DNA from: Chitinophaga sp. CF418
GTDB lineage: Bacteria > Bacteroidota > Bacteroidia > Chitinophagales > Chitinophagaceae
NCBI RefSeq assembly: GCF_900142925.1
Contig: NZ_FRCN01000015.1
Coordinates: forward strand, 240,770 to 304,769
Direction: 5' to 3'
DNA: 64,000 nt
Part shown: one piece after another, positions 25,584 through 32,934 of the stretch
How the letters are laid out: every line of letters begins with the position of its first letter
Position numbering within the stretch: position 1 is the first letter of the stretch
Translations under genes and position numbers: made by a program
Notes under the pieces: model-generated
The model's input: only the letters and a program-made list of their open reading frames with translations
Databases searched by the model: none
What the model was told of the DNA's origin: nothing

Positions 25584-26174
25584 TTACAGATTCCGTATAG
25601 GTGGTGGCGGACCATCAGCTTTCGCCTTAATAACATCTGCAGATTTAACGTTGTTTTCGCGCTTCAATCGTTTAATAACAGCAATATATTTTTTAAGTGC
25701 TGTTGGATCTGAAGTCATGATGATTTCCTGGATCTTTGGAGATACTCTTTCCTTTTCAGCATTGCTGCCTTCAAAGACCACCTTAAAGGCTGCTACTGGT
25801 TTGATATCGTTCTCTTTTTTTTCTTCAACATAAACATATTCAAACCAGATATGTCCGTCCTCATTGGGTTTTGTATTCATGTGGATAACCGAAGCACCTT
25901 CACTCCAATAATTTTTTGGAAAGGCCCGGCTGAATGGAATAGCAGCCTTGTCCAGACTGTCTAAATTGATGTTGCTGCTTGGGCTGAACTTGAGATAAGA
26001 TGCTTTTTTAAACGATAATTTTCCTTTTGCACAAAACTCTGCGTCTTGTATCTGAAGACGGAACATCATTGTTCTATCCTCACCATTGCCGTTTTCTATT
26101 TGATAGATCATTGATTGAGAAAAAACCTGCACTGCTGCAAGTTGTAAAAGCATAAACCAGAAGAGTTTTTTCAT
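25584..26174 (-). CDS. Secreted hypothetical protein
   Basis: 196 residues from the ATG at 26174 with a clear signal peptide (MKKLFWFMLLQLAAVQVFSQ). The mature part has no recognised domain and ends in a Pro-rich tail (KADGPPPPIRNL). The open frame extends to 26459, but the extra residues have no signal and poor composition. It lies 330 bases upstream of the protease gene on the same strand; no link between them can be shown. The intervening 25253-25583 interval contains no gene that I can support. Confidence 0.6.
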   Translation of the reverse strand: MKKLFWFMLLQLAAVQVFSQSMIYQIENGNGEDRTMMFRLQIQDAEFCAKGKLSFKKASYLKFSPSSNINLDSLDKAAIPFSRAFPKNYWSEGASVIHMNTKPNEDGHIWFEYVYVEEKKENDIKPVAAFKVVFEGSNAEKERVSPKIQEIIMTSDPTALKKYIAVIKRLKRENNVKSADVIKAKADGPPPPIRNL

Positions 26175-26493
26175 GTTAGTTAGGGAATTGATATGTGAAG
26201 ATAATAATATATCTGAATGTGTGACATGTGCTGCCCAGCCGACTCTGCTGATCTGAAAATTGCCGGTGACACCACTGCTGTAACAAACAGATGGTCGGGT
26301 TAAGGTAAGGTCACATACAACCAGGCAGATATTATCCTTGTAAATAAGGACACCAATGTCAGGAGTGGTGGTATTGTCAAACAGGGAACCGGAGGTCTGG
26401 AACGTGTTGATGGGAAACACAAGGAAACAAATAAGTGAACAAAAAAGAAAGGACAGCAAAAGCGCTTATTGATCATGCTCCTGTGGGGCAATA
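26175..26493. other. Gene-free interval
   Basis: Only short out-of-frame open stretches. No repeat, RNA or promoter is recognised except that the secreted-protein gene must be transcribed from here. Confidence 0.4.
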
Positions 26494-26637
26494 ATGGATC
26501 TTAAAAAAGGAATCAGGGTGAACTCTTTAAAAACGCCGACCCAGGAAATGCCGGAGGAAGCAAAAGGAGAAAAGGTGGAAATGCCTGACAATCCGTTCTA
26601 TTCACTATTGTGGGGAGCGCGAAATGATAAAAAGTAG
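26494..26637 (+). CDS. Possible 47-residue small protein
   Basis: ATG at 26494, stop TAG at 26635. The peptide begins MDLKKGIRVNSLKT, is rich in Glu/Lys/Pro, and ends FYSLLWGARNDKK. It has no similarity I recognise. In favour: it is followed after 37 bases by a terminator with a T run on the same strand. Against: there is no identified promoter, and the surroundings are full of gene remnants. It may be a small gene or the end of a lost one. Confidence 0.3.
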   Translation: MDLKKGIRVNSLKTPTQEMPEEAKGEKVEMPDNPFYSLLWGARNDKK

Positions 26638-26674
26638 ATGTATGGAACAGATGTAGGAGGCCTGTAAAATAAAG

Positions 26675-26706
26675 AAGGGTCGCTCAATGAGCAACCCCTT
26701 TTTTAT
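26675..26706. terminator. Terminator beside repeat copy 3
   Basis: Arms GGGTCGCTCA and TGAGCAACCC (one mismatch) with TTTTTTATTT on the plus strand and TTCTTTATTTT on the minus strand. It can serve the 47-codon frame (plus strand) and repeat copy 3 (minus strand). Confidence 0.65.
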
Positions 26707-26714
26707 TTCCGTTG

Positions 26715-26760
26715 GTACAACGGGGCGGACAAGTGTCGAACTTTTGGGTGGGGATTTTAA
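26715..26760 (-). repeat. Dispersed repeat, copy 3 (RxLSxPLY tail element)
   Basis: Plus strand GTACAACGGGGCGGACA, then AGTGTCGAACTTTTGGGT. Minus strand HPKVRHLSAPLYQRK followed by a stop. It lies 15 bases downstream (minus strand) of the stop of an XRE-type regulator remnant and just before a terminator. Confidence 0.65.
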
Positions 26761-26775
26761 GACTATATGTATTAT

Positions 26776-26902
26776 CTACTCCCGATATTCCAGAATATCA
26801 CCTGGCTGACAATCCAGCACTTTGCAAATTGAACCAAGCTGAAATTTCAATACAAGACATTATACGATTGGGGATGGAAATGAAAATGATTTCAGCAATA
26901 TA
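26776..26902 (-). pseudogene. Decayed XRE-type (HTH_26-like) regulator
   Basis: The minus strand ends with CKVLDCQPGDILEYRE and a stop. This is the standard C-terminus of small Cro/CI-type regulators of the HTH_26 kind. Upstream, the frame is interrupted. A second frame still shows IEISAWFNL, similar to the expected helix segment before it, so at least one frameshift or deletion has occurred. No intact start remains. Confidence 0.6.
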
Positions 26903-26957
26903 AAAGGGTAGCCATCTATAGGTTTCGAACCGAATAACTAGCTGTAAACCAATAAAA

Positions 26958-26984
26958 AAAAGCCCATCTGTAAGATGAGCTTTT
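26958..26984. terminator. Bidirectional terminator beside repeat copy 4
   Basis: Arms AAAAGCCCATCT and AGATGAGCTTTT (one mismatch) with runs of A and T. On the minus strand it follows repeat copy 4 and would end the DUF4143 ATPase transcript. Confidence 0.75.
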
Positions 26985-27021
26985 TTTATTCTAAATGTTA
27001 AAATTATTAACATTTCGTTAA

Positions 27022-27064
27022 GTACAGGGAAGGGGACAGATGTCGAACTATTGGATGGAAGATT
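27022..27064 (-). repeat. Dispersed repeat, copy 4 (RxLSxPLY tail element)
   Basis: The most diverged copy: plus strand GTACAGGGAAGGGGACA, then GATGTCGAACTATTGGAT. Minus strand IVRHLSPSLYLTKC and a stop. It begins directly after the stop codon of the DUF4143 ATPase on the minus strand. Confidence 0.55.
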
Positions 27065-28234
27065 TCACGAATTTTTCAATTCATTCATCATATCTACTAG
27101 AGGTATTACAGTCACATCGTGAGCTGCAGGATAACGTTCCTTCCCAGGATAAACAATGAATTTATCAGTAACTTGAATGTCTTCACATCCTAAATGAAAA
27201 CCTTTTGATAGTGTTGGTGCCAGCGAACGTTTGATTTCAATCGCGTACCTTTTATTTGAGCCTAACTCAATTACAAGATCTATTTCAGCTCCTGCAGATG
27301 TACGATAAAACCAGGTGGATGCCCCTATTGGGATGCACGATAAAATATTTTCAATAATAAATCCTTCCCAGCTAGCGCCTACAATGGGATGCCCTAAAAG
27401 GTCGTCAATGGATGTTATATTTAATAAGGCATGTGTTAGTCCGCTATCGCGTATATATATCTTCGGCGCTTTTACCAGCCGTTTGCCAAGGTTTCCTGAC
27501 CACGGTCTTAATGTACGGACCAGTAGCAGATCCTCCAGTAATTCAATATAACGTTTTGCAGTAGGGGGTGCTACACCAAGGTTTGCTCCGATTTGAGCTG
27601 TATTTAGTTGCCCTCCCTGACTGTGAGCTAGCATAGTCCAGAGTAACCTTAAAGTAGTAGCCGGGATTCGTGGCCCAAATTGAGGTACATCTCTTTCAAG
27701 GTATGTAGCTATAAAATTCACTCGCCATCGTATACTAGCCTGATCATTTCTGGCAAGAAAACTGTCAGGGAAACCACCCCGAAGCCATAGCTGATCCTGG
27801 GCTGAGCGATCTATTTCGGAAATAAGTATACCTGATAGCTCTTTGTATGCAATGCGGCCCGCAAGTGATTCAGATGATTGCTTCAAAAGATCAAGGGATG
27901 CAGAGCCCAAAATCAGGAATTGCCCATTTTTATGGCCTTGTCTGCGATGTTTGTCTATAACTCCTCGTAAAATTTGAAATAATTCAGGAACGCGTTGAAT
28001 TTCGTCAAGAATTATAAGCTTCCCTTTATGTAATTCAAAGTAAGCTTCAGGTTCATTCAGCTTTGCTCTATCAGAAGGGCTTTCCAGGTCCAGGTAAATT
28101 GGCGCTGTTGATATTGAAGAGCCTATGGCTTCAGCTAATGTAGTTTTACCTACCTGTCTTGGACCCAAAACGGCAACCGCCGGGAATTCCTCTAATAATT
28201 GAATCGTTTCATATTGTGCTATACGTGGTATCAT
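27065..28234 (-). CDS. AAA-type ATPase of the AAA_14/DUF4143 family (second copy)
   Basis: 389 residues. Walker A is LGPRQVGKTTL (GPRQVGKT at 24-31), Walker B is LIILDEIQRV, and a sensor-like motif is FLILGSASLDLL. The C-terminal DUF4143 half includes GAEIDLVIELGSNKRYAIEIK, with the acidic-x-Lys arrangement of PD-(D/E)XK-like folds. It is clearly a different subgroup from the ATPase at 11.7 kb, so it was acquired separately rather than locally duplicated. The family's role is unknown; members are often in variable regions. Its 3' end abuts a copy of the dispersed repeat. Confidence 0.9.
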   Translation of the reverse strand: MIPRIAQYETIQLLEEFPAVAVLGPRQVGKTTLAEAIGSSISTAPIYLDLESPSDRAKLNEPEAYFELHKGKLIILDEIQRVPELFQILRGVIDKHRRQGHKNGQFLILGSASLDLLKQSSESLAGRIAYKELSGILISEIDRSAQDQLWLRGGFPDSFLARNDQASIRWRVNFIATYLERDVPQFGPRIPATTLRLLWTMLAHSQGGQLNTAQIGANLGVAPPTAKRYIELLEDLLLVRTLRPWSGNLGKRLVKAPKIYIRDSGLTHALLNITSIDDLLGHPIVGASWEGFIIENILSCIPIGASTWFYRTSAGAEIDLVIELGSNKRYAIEIKRSLAPTLSKGFHLGCEDIQVTDKFIVYPGKERYPAAHDVTVIPLVDMMNELKNS

Positions 28235-28354
28235 CCTTGCAAATGTAATATTAAGTGTTCGATTTGCAAGGATGATTTTTCTGATTTTTATCGTAAGTAA
28301 TTGATAATGTTTGTATTAATTTGATTGCATTAATATGTTTATATATTGGCTGTT

Positions 28355-28900
28355 TTAAATCGATTCATTAGATTTTTGCGCTTTAACACGATACGAGTGC
28401 TTTAGTATAGTTGTTGTAAAATCGATTCCGGCCTGATATGCAGGAAATGCAATAGACGGAGCAATGTTAGTAAGGAAGTCATATCTAAAGTATACATATA
28501 CACCAAATGCTATTGAAAAAATCCATTTGATTGTACTATGTTCTGTTTGAGAATGGCTGGAACTTTTTACCAAATTGCCTATAGGGTCAAGAACAATATA
28601 GACAGGTAAAATACAGGTAAATGCAACACAAATGATAAATGGCAGCATCCAAAGTATTCTATTATTGCCTTTTAAGCAGATGATCACTCCTTTTAGGAAA
28701 TAGACGATGAAGTATAATATAAAACTAACAAGAATAACAAGTCCTAATCCCATGAGGCTAGAGGTTTCTTCCTTCATAAATGAAAATACAATATAGAATG
28801 AAGTGAAAATAAGCGGGCAATAAACAAGGGCTTTAAATAGCCATATAGCTATCCTCGCAAAAATGTTTAGGTTTCTGTCAAACATTTGCTGGTCATTCAT
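28355..28900 (-). CDS. Membrane protein of unknown function
   Basis: 181 residues with about four hydrophobic helices (IAIWLFKALVYCPLIFTSF, LGLVILVSFILYFIVYFL, ILWMLPFIICVAFTCIL, WIFSIAFGVYVYF). No family recognised. It starts at MNDQQMFDRN and has no close partner; the tRNA-Glu terminator lies just upstream. Base composition is more A/T-rich than the core genes to the right. Confidence 0.55.
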   Translation of the reverse strand: MNDQQMFDRNLNIFARIAIWLFKALVYCPLIFTSFYIVFSFMKEETSSLMGLGLVILVSFILYFIVYFLKGVIICLKGNNRILWMLPFIICVAFTCILPVYIVLDPIGNLVKSSSHSQTEHSTIKWIFSIAFGVYVYFRYDFLTNIAPSIAFPAYQAGIDFTTTILKHSYRVKAQKSNESI

Positions 28901-28976
28901 AAGACATGGAGTTTGGGTAAAACAATATGGTTAACTATTTCTAATATAGAAAAATTTGGGGAGGCATAAAAATAAA

Positions 28977-29002
28977 AAAGGAACATCATTCGATGTTCCT
29001 TT
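28977..29002 (-). terminator. Terminator of tRNA-Glu copy 2
   Basis: Same hairpin as copy 1 (AAAGGAACATC, loop, GATGTTCCTTT), followed by TTTTTATTTTT on the minus strand. Confidence 0.85.
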
Positions 29003-29005
29003 CTT

Positions 29006-29080
29006 TGGTACCGCGTACGGGAGTCGAACCCGTCATTCCTCCGTGAAAGGGAGGCGTCTTAGCCGATTGACCAACGCGGC
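29006..29080 (-). tRNA. tRNA-Glu (anticodon TTC), copy 2, with encoded CCA
   Basis: The 72-base body is identical to copy 1, including the G-U first acceptor pair. Unlike copy 1, the 3' CCA is encoded (29008-29006). Upstream sequence differs from copy 1 but carries its own consensus promoter, so both genes look functional. Confidence 0.95.
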
Positions 29081-29120
29081 TAATCCCCTCTTTGACATGA
29101 TCTCCATGTTTAGAGGACTG

Positions 29121-29151
29121 CAAAGGTAATCTCAATTTTGATATTTTCAAA
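29121..29151 (-). promoter_or_regulatory. Promoter of tRNA-Glu copy 2
   Basis: Minus strand TTTG (29151-29148), 19 bases, TACCTTTG (29128-29121): an exact fit to the Bacteroidota housekeeping promoter. Confidence 0.75.
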
Positions 29152-29247
29152 AAAAACTTGCTTAACTTAAATTTATATTGCTTTATCCCGCTATAGCTTG
29201 TAAATTCGCTACTCAATTTTTTTCAATCTCAACAAACTCAGTGTAAA

Positions 29248-30264
29248 ATGGGAACTACTCTAAAAATCGGTATTAATGGTTTTGGTCGTATTGGCCGCTT
29301 AGTATACCGTCAGATCTACAAGATGCCAGGTATAGACGTGGTAGCTATTAATGACCTTACAAGTCCCGCTGTATTAGCTCACCTGTTGAAGTACGATTCT
29401 GCTCAGGGTCGTTTCGATTCAGAAGTTAAACATTCTGAAAACGCCATCACAGTTGACGGAAATGAAGTAAAAATATACGCACAGAGAGATCCTTCACAAA
29501 TTCCCTGGAAAGAGCATGGTATTGATGTGGTGATTGAATCTACAGGTTTCTTTGCAGACAAAGATAAAGCAGCCGCTCACCTGACTGCTGGTGCTAAAAG
29601 AGTGGTAATCTCTGCTCCTGCTACCGGCGATCTGAAAACAGTAGTTTTCAATGTGAACCACGATATTCTGGATGGTAGCGAAACCATCATTTCCTGCGCT
29701 TCATGTACTACTAACTGTCTGGCTCCAATGGCTAAAGTACTGGATGATGCTTATGGTATCGAACTGGGTACTATGACCACTATCCACGCTTACACCAACG
29801 ACCAGAATACACTGGACGCTCCTCACCCGAAAGGTGACCTGCGCCGTGCCCGTGCTGCTGCCGCTAATATCGTTCCTAACAGCACCGGTGCTGCTAAAGC
29901 AATCGGTCTGGTACTGCCTGGCCTGAAAGGTAAACTGGACGGTAGTGCACAGCGTGTTCCAACTATCACCGGCTCTCTGACTGAACTGGTAACCATTCTG
30001 AAGAAGAAAGTGTCTGTTGATGAAATCAACGCCGCTATGAAAGCTGCTTCCAGCGAGTCTTTCGGTTATACTGAAGACGAAATCGTGAGCAGCGATATCA
30101 TTGGTATCACTTACGGTTCCCTGTTTGATGCTACACAGACCAAGATCGTTGCTGTGGGCGACAAACAACTGGTTAAAACTGTATCCTGGTACGATAACGA
30201 AATGAGCTATGTATCTCAGCTGGTACGTACAGTTAAGTACTTCGCCGGTCTGATCAGCAAATAA
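29248..30264 (+). CDS. gap: Glyceraldehyde-3-phosphate dehydrogenase
   Basis: 338 residues, the normal length. The NAD-binding start is KIGINGFGRIGRLVYR, the catalytic cysteine is in SCASCTTNCLAP, followed by HAYTNDQNTLDAPH and the C-terminal WYDNEMSYVSQLV. It catalyses the oxidative phosphorylation of glyceraldehyde 3-phosphate in glycolysis and the reverse step in gluconeogenesis. The pgk gene follows 114 bases later on the same strand with a long hairpin between, so the two consecutive glycolytic steps are co-located and may be partly co-transcribed. Codon use is strongly biased (many CTG, GGT, GCT), as expected for a highly expressed gene. Confidence 0.98.
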   Translation: MGTTLKIGINGFGRIGRLVYRQIYKMPGIDVVAINDLTSPAVLAHLLKYDSAQGRFDSEVKHSENAITVDGNEVKIYAQRDPSQIPWKEHGIDVVIESTGFFADKDKAAAHLTAGAKRVVISAPATGDLKTVVFNVNHDILDGSETIISCASCTTNCLAPMAKVLDDAYGIELGTMTTIHAYTNDQNTLDAPHPKGDLRRARAAAANIVPNSTGAAKAIGLVLPGLKGKLDGSAQRVPTITGSLTELVTILKKKVSVDEINAAMKAASSESFGYTEDEIVSSDIIGITYGSLFDATQTKIVAVGDKQLVKTVSWYDNEMSYVSQLVRTVKYFAGLISK

Positions 30265-30279
30265 GCTTATTGCTATATT

Positions 30280-30340
30280 GTAAGTGGTGAATGGTAAATG
30301 GTGATTATACACACCATTCACTGTTCACCACTTACATTTT
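30280..30340 (+). terminator. Long hairpin between gap and pgk
   Basis: GTAAGTGGTGAA (30280-30291) pairs with TTCACCACTTAC (30324-30335), and inner ATGGTG pairs with CACCAT. A weak T stretch (ATTTTATT) follows. It may act as a partial terminator or an mRNA stabiliser that sets different gap and pgk levels. Confidence 0.6.
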
Positions 30341-30378
30341 ATTCTCAGATTACTTCTGCATCTTTAAAATAATTGCAA

Positions 30379-31575
30379 ATGAGTCAATTCTCCGACTTCA
30401 ATTTCAACGGCCATAAGGCAGTGGTACGTGTTGATTTTAACGTGCCGCTCAATGATAAATACGAGATCACTGACGATACCCGTATGACGGCTGCCGTGCC
30501 AACTATCAGGAAAATCCTGAAAGATGGCGGTAGCGTGATCCTGATGTCTCACCTGGGGCGTCCGAAAGATGGTCCTACCGAGAAGTATTCCCTGAAACAC
30601 CTGGTTTACCACCTGGTAAAACTGCTGGATGGCGTTACAGTGAAATTTGCTGAAGACTGTATCGGTCCTGTGGCAGAATCCGCAGCCGCTAGCCTGCAGG
30701 CCGGAGAAGTGCTCCTGCTGGAAAACCTGCGTTTCTATAAAGAAGAAGAAAAAGGTGATAAAGCCTTTGCAGAAAAATTGTCCAAACTCGGCGACGTATA
30801 CGTGAACGACGCTTTCGGTACCGCTCACCGCGCACACGCTTCCACAGCTGTTATTGCTGAATTCTATCCTGCAAACAGACGTATGTTCGGTCTGCTGATG
30901 GAAGCAGAAGTAGGTAACGCTGAGAAAGTGCTGAACGGCGCTGGTAAACCTTTCACCGCTATCCTGGGTGGTGCTAAAGTGAGCGACAAGATCCTGATCA
31001 TTGAAAACCTGATGGAAAAAGCCAACAACATCATCATCGGTGGCGGTATGGCTTATACCTTCCTGAAGGCGCAGGGTAAAGAGATCGGTAACTCCCTCTG
31101 CGAAAATGATAAGCTGGAACTGGCGCTGGAACTGCTGGCTAAGGCAAAAACGAAAGGTGTACAGCTGATCCTGCCTGTGGATTCAGTTGCTGCTGATAAA
31201 TTTGCTGCCGATGCCAACACCCAGATCGTAAGCAACGACAACATCCCTGCCGGATGGATGGGACTGGACATAGGTGAGAAATCTGTGGCACTGTTCAGCG
31301 AAACAATCCAACAGTCAAAAACTATCCTGTGGAATGGTCCTATGGGGGTTTTTGAAATGAAAGCTTTCCAGAATGGTACCAAAGCCGTAGCTGATGCTAT
31401 CGTGGCTGCTACCGCACAGGGTGCATTCTCCCTGGTAGGTGGTGGTGACTCCGTAGCTGCGGTGAACCAGTTTGGCCTGGCTGAAAAAGTAAGTTACGTA
31501 TCTACCGGTGGCGGTGCTATGCTGGAATTCTTTGAAGGTAAAACCCTTCCTGGTATTGCCGCTATCAAAGGATAA
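30379..31575 (+). CDS. pgk: Phosphoglycerate kinase
   Basis: 398 residues from the ATG at 30379 (MSQFSDFNFNGHKAV); the TTG two codons earlier is rejected. It has the PGK signature VRVDFNVPLND, the substrate-binding LMSHLGRPKDG, NDAFGTAHRAHAST and the C-terminal GGGDSVAAVNQFGL. It transfers phosphate from 1,3-bisphosphoglycerate to ADP in glycolysis. It follows gap and is closed by a good terminator. Codon bias is strong, as for gap. Confidence 0.98.
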   Translation: MSQFSDFNFNGHKAVVRVDFNVPLNDKYEITDDTRMTAAVPTIRKILKDGGSVILMSHLGRPKDGPTEKYSLKHLVYHLVKLLDGVTVKFAEDCIGPVAESAAASLQAGEVLLLENLRFYKEEEKGDKAFAEKLSKLGDVYVNDAFGTAHRAHASTAVIAEFYPANRRMFGLLMEAEVGNAEKVLNGAGKPFTAILGGAKVSDKILIIENLMEKANNIIIGGGMAYTFLKAQGKEIGNSLCENDKLELALELLAKAKTKGVQLILPVDSVAADKFAADANTQIVSNDNIPAGWMGLDIGEKSVALFSETIQQSKTILWNGPMGVFEMKAFQNGTKAVADAIVAATAQGAFSLVGGGDSVAAVNQFGLAEKVSYVSTGGGAMLEFFEGKTLPGIAAIKG

Positions 31576-31596
31576 TCGTAAATATCATTATATTAT

Positions 31597-31646
31597 AAAA
31601 CGCTTGACGATGTATGTAAATAGCATGCAGCGTTAAGCGTTTTTTT
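31597..31646 (+). terminator. Terminator of pgk
   Basis: AAAACGCTT (31597-31605) and AAGCGTTTT (31635-31643), with an inner ACG/CGT extension, followed by TTTTTTT. Confidence 0.85.
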
Positions 31647-31659
31647 GTATCTTGACTGT

Positions 31660-32922
31660 ATGAGCAAACTTTTCAGGCATTTGTACTTCCAGGTAGTCGT
31701 TGCAATTATCCTTGGCATACTCGCCGGCGCCCTATTCCCTTCCATCGCTGCTACAGGTAAGTTAATGAGTGAAGTCTTCATTAACCTCATCAAAATGCTG
31801 ATCGCACCTATCATCTTCCTGACCATCGTGCTGGGTATTGCCCGCATGGGAGACATGAAGAAAGTGGGTCGCGTAGGAGGGAAAGCCATACTATACTTTG
31901 AGATCATTACCACCCTGGCCATCGCCATAGGATTGATAGTGGCCAACGGGCTGAAGCCTGGCGTGGGAAGGGCGTTTGAGAATATAAACACTGCCGCTGT
32001 GGCGAAATACCAGGAACAGGCCCAGGAGTTTAAGTGGTCGGAGTTTCTCATGCATATCGTTCCTTCCAATGTGGTGGATTCTTTTGCAAAAGGAGATATC
32101 CTGCAGGTACTGATCTTTGCCGTATTGTTTGGTTACGGCGTTACCAAAATGAATGGCGTCGGTAATTCGCTGCTGGCTACTTTCGAGAAATTATCCGAAG
32201 TGTTTTTCAACATCCTCAAATTTATCATGCGACTGGCCCCGCTGGGCGCCTTTGGTGGAATGGCTTATACGGTAGGCAGCTTCGGACTGGCTTCTTTATA
32301 CCCCATGCTGAAGCTGATGGGCTGCGTTTATCTTACCATGTTGTTGTTCATAGGCGTAGTGCTGGCGGGCATTGCGCGTATTTATCGTTTCAGTTTGTGG
32401 CATTATCTTAAATTTATCCGCAATGAAATACTGATCGTATTGGGTACTTCCTCTTCTGAATCCGCACTGCCAGGTTTGATGGCGCGGCTGGAAGAACTGG
32501 GATGCGCCCGCCAGGTAGTAGGCCTGGTGGTACCGGCCGGCTATTCTTTCAACCTCGATGGCACAAGTATTTACCTTTCTATGGCGGTGATATTCCTGGC
32601 TCAGGTCTATGGTGTAAATTTGGACATCTGGCAGGAGTTGACCATCATCGGCATATTGATGATAACCTCAAAAGGAGCTGCCGGTATTACTGGCAGCGGA
32701 TTTATTGTACTGGCATCTACTCTTACAGCTATTAAGGTAATCCCCATCGAAGGATTGGGCATTCTGATCGGTGTAGACCGCTTTATGTCCGAAGCGCGAG
32801 CTATTACTAATCTTATCGGGAACGGCGTAGCCACCATCGTGATGGCTAAAAGTGAAAATGCTTTTGATGAAGGTAAATACCAGGCTGCTGTCGGTATTGC
32901 CAGGGGACAAAAAACAATTTAA
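31660..32922 (+). CDS. Dicarboxylate/amino acid:cation symporter (DAACS/GltP family)
   Basis: 420 residues from the ATG at 31660 (MSKLFRHLYFQV). The family signatures are the serine-rich hairpin GTSSSESALPGL and the helix-break motif FNLDGTSIYLS (usual form NMDGT), with about eight hydrophobic segments. Such carriers import glutamate, aspartate or C4-dicarboxylates using proton or sodium gradients. Substrate choice cannot be set from sequence. Its stop is 12 bases before the propeller kinase, which may therefore sense a related nutrient (inference). Confidence 0.94.
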   Translation: MSKLFRHLYFQVVVAIILGILAGALFPSIAATGKLMSEVFINLIKMLIAPIIFLTIVLGIARMGDMKKVGRVGGKAILYFEIITTLAIAIGLIVANGLKPGVGRAFENINTAAVAKYQEQAQEFKWSEFLMHIVPSNVVDSFAKGDILQVLIFAVLFGYGVTKMNGVGNSLLATFEKLSEVFFNILKFIMRLAPLGAFGGMAYTVGSFGLASLYPMLKLMGCVYLTMLLFIGVVLAGIARIYRFSLWHYLKFIRNEILIVLGTSSSESALPGLMARLEELGCARQVVGLVVPAGYSFNLDGTSIYLSMAVIFLAQVYGVNLDIWQELTIIGILMITSKGAAGITGSGFIVLASTLTAIKVIPIEGLGILIGVDRFMSEARAITNLIGNGVATIVMAKSENAFDEGKYQAAVGIARGQKTI

Positions 32923-32934
32923 TGCTTTCACGAC

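Noticed and set aside
12946..29080. Classical tRNA-integrated genomic island with integrase
   Set aside because: No integrase, relaxase or phage gene is present between the tRNA copies, and both tRNA genes have their own consensus promoters. Kept only as a possible recombination interval.
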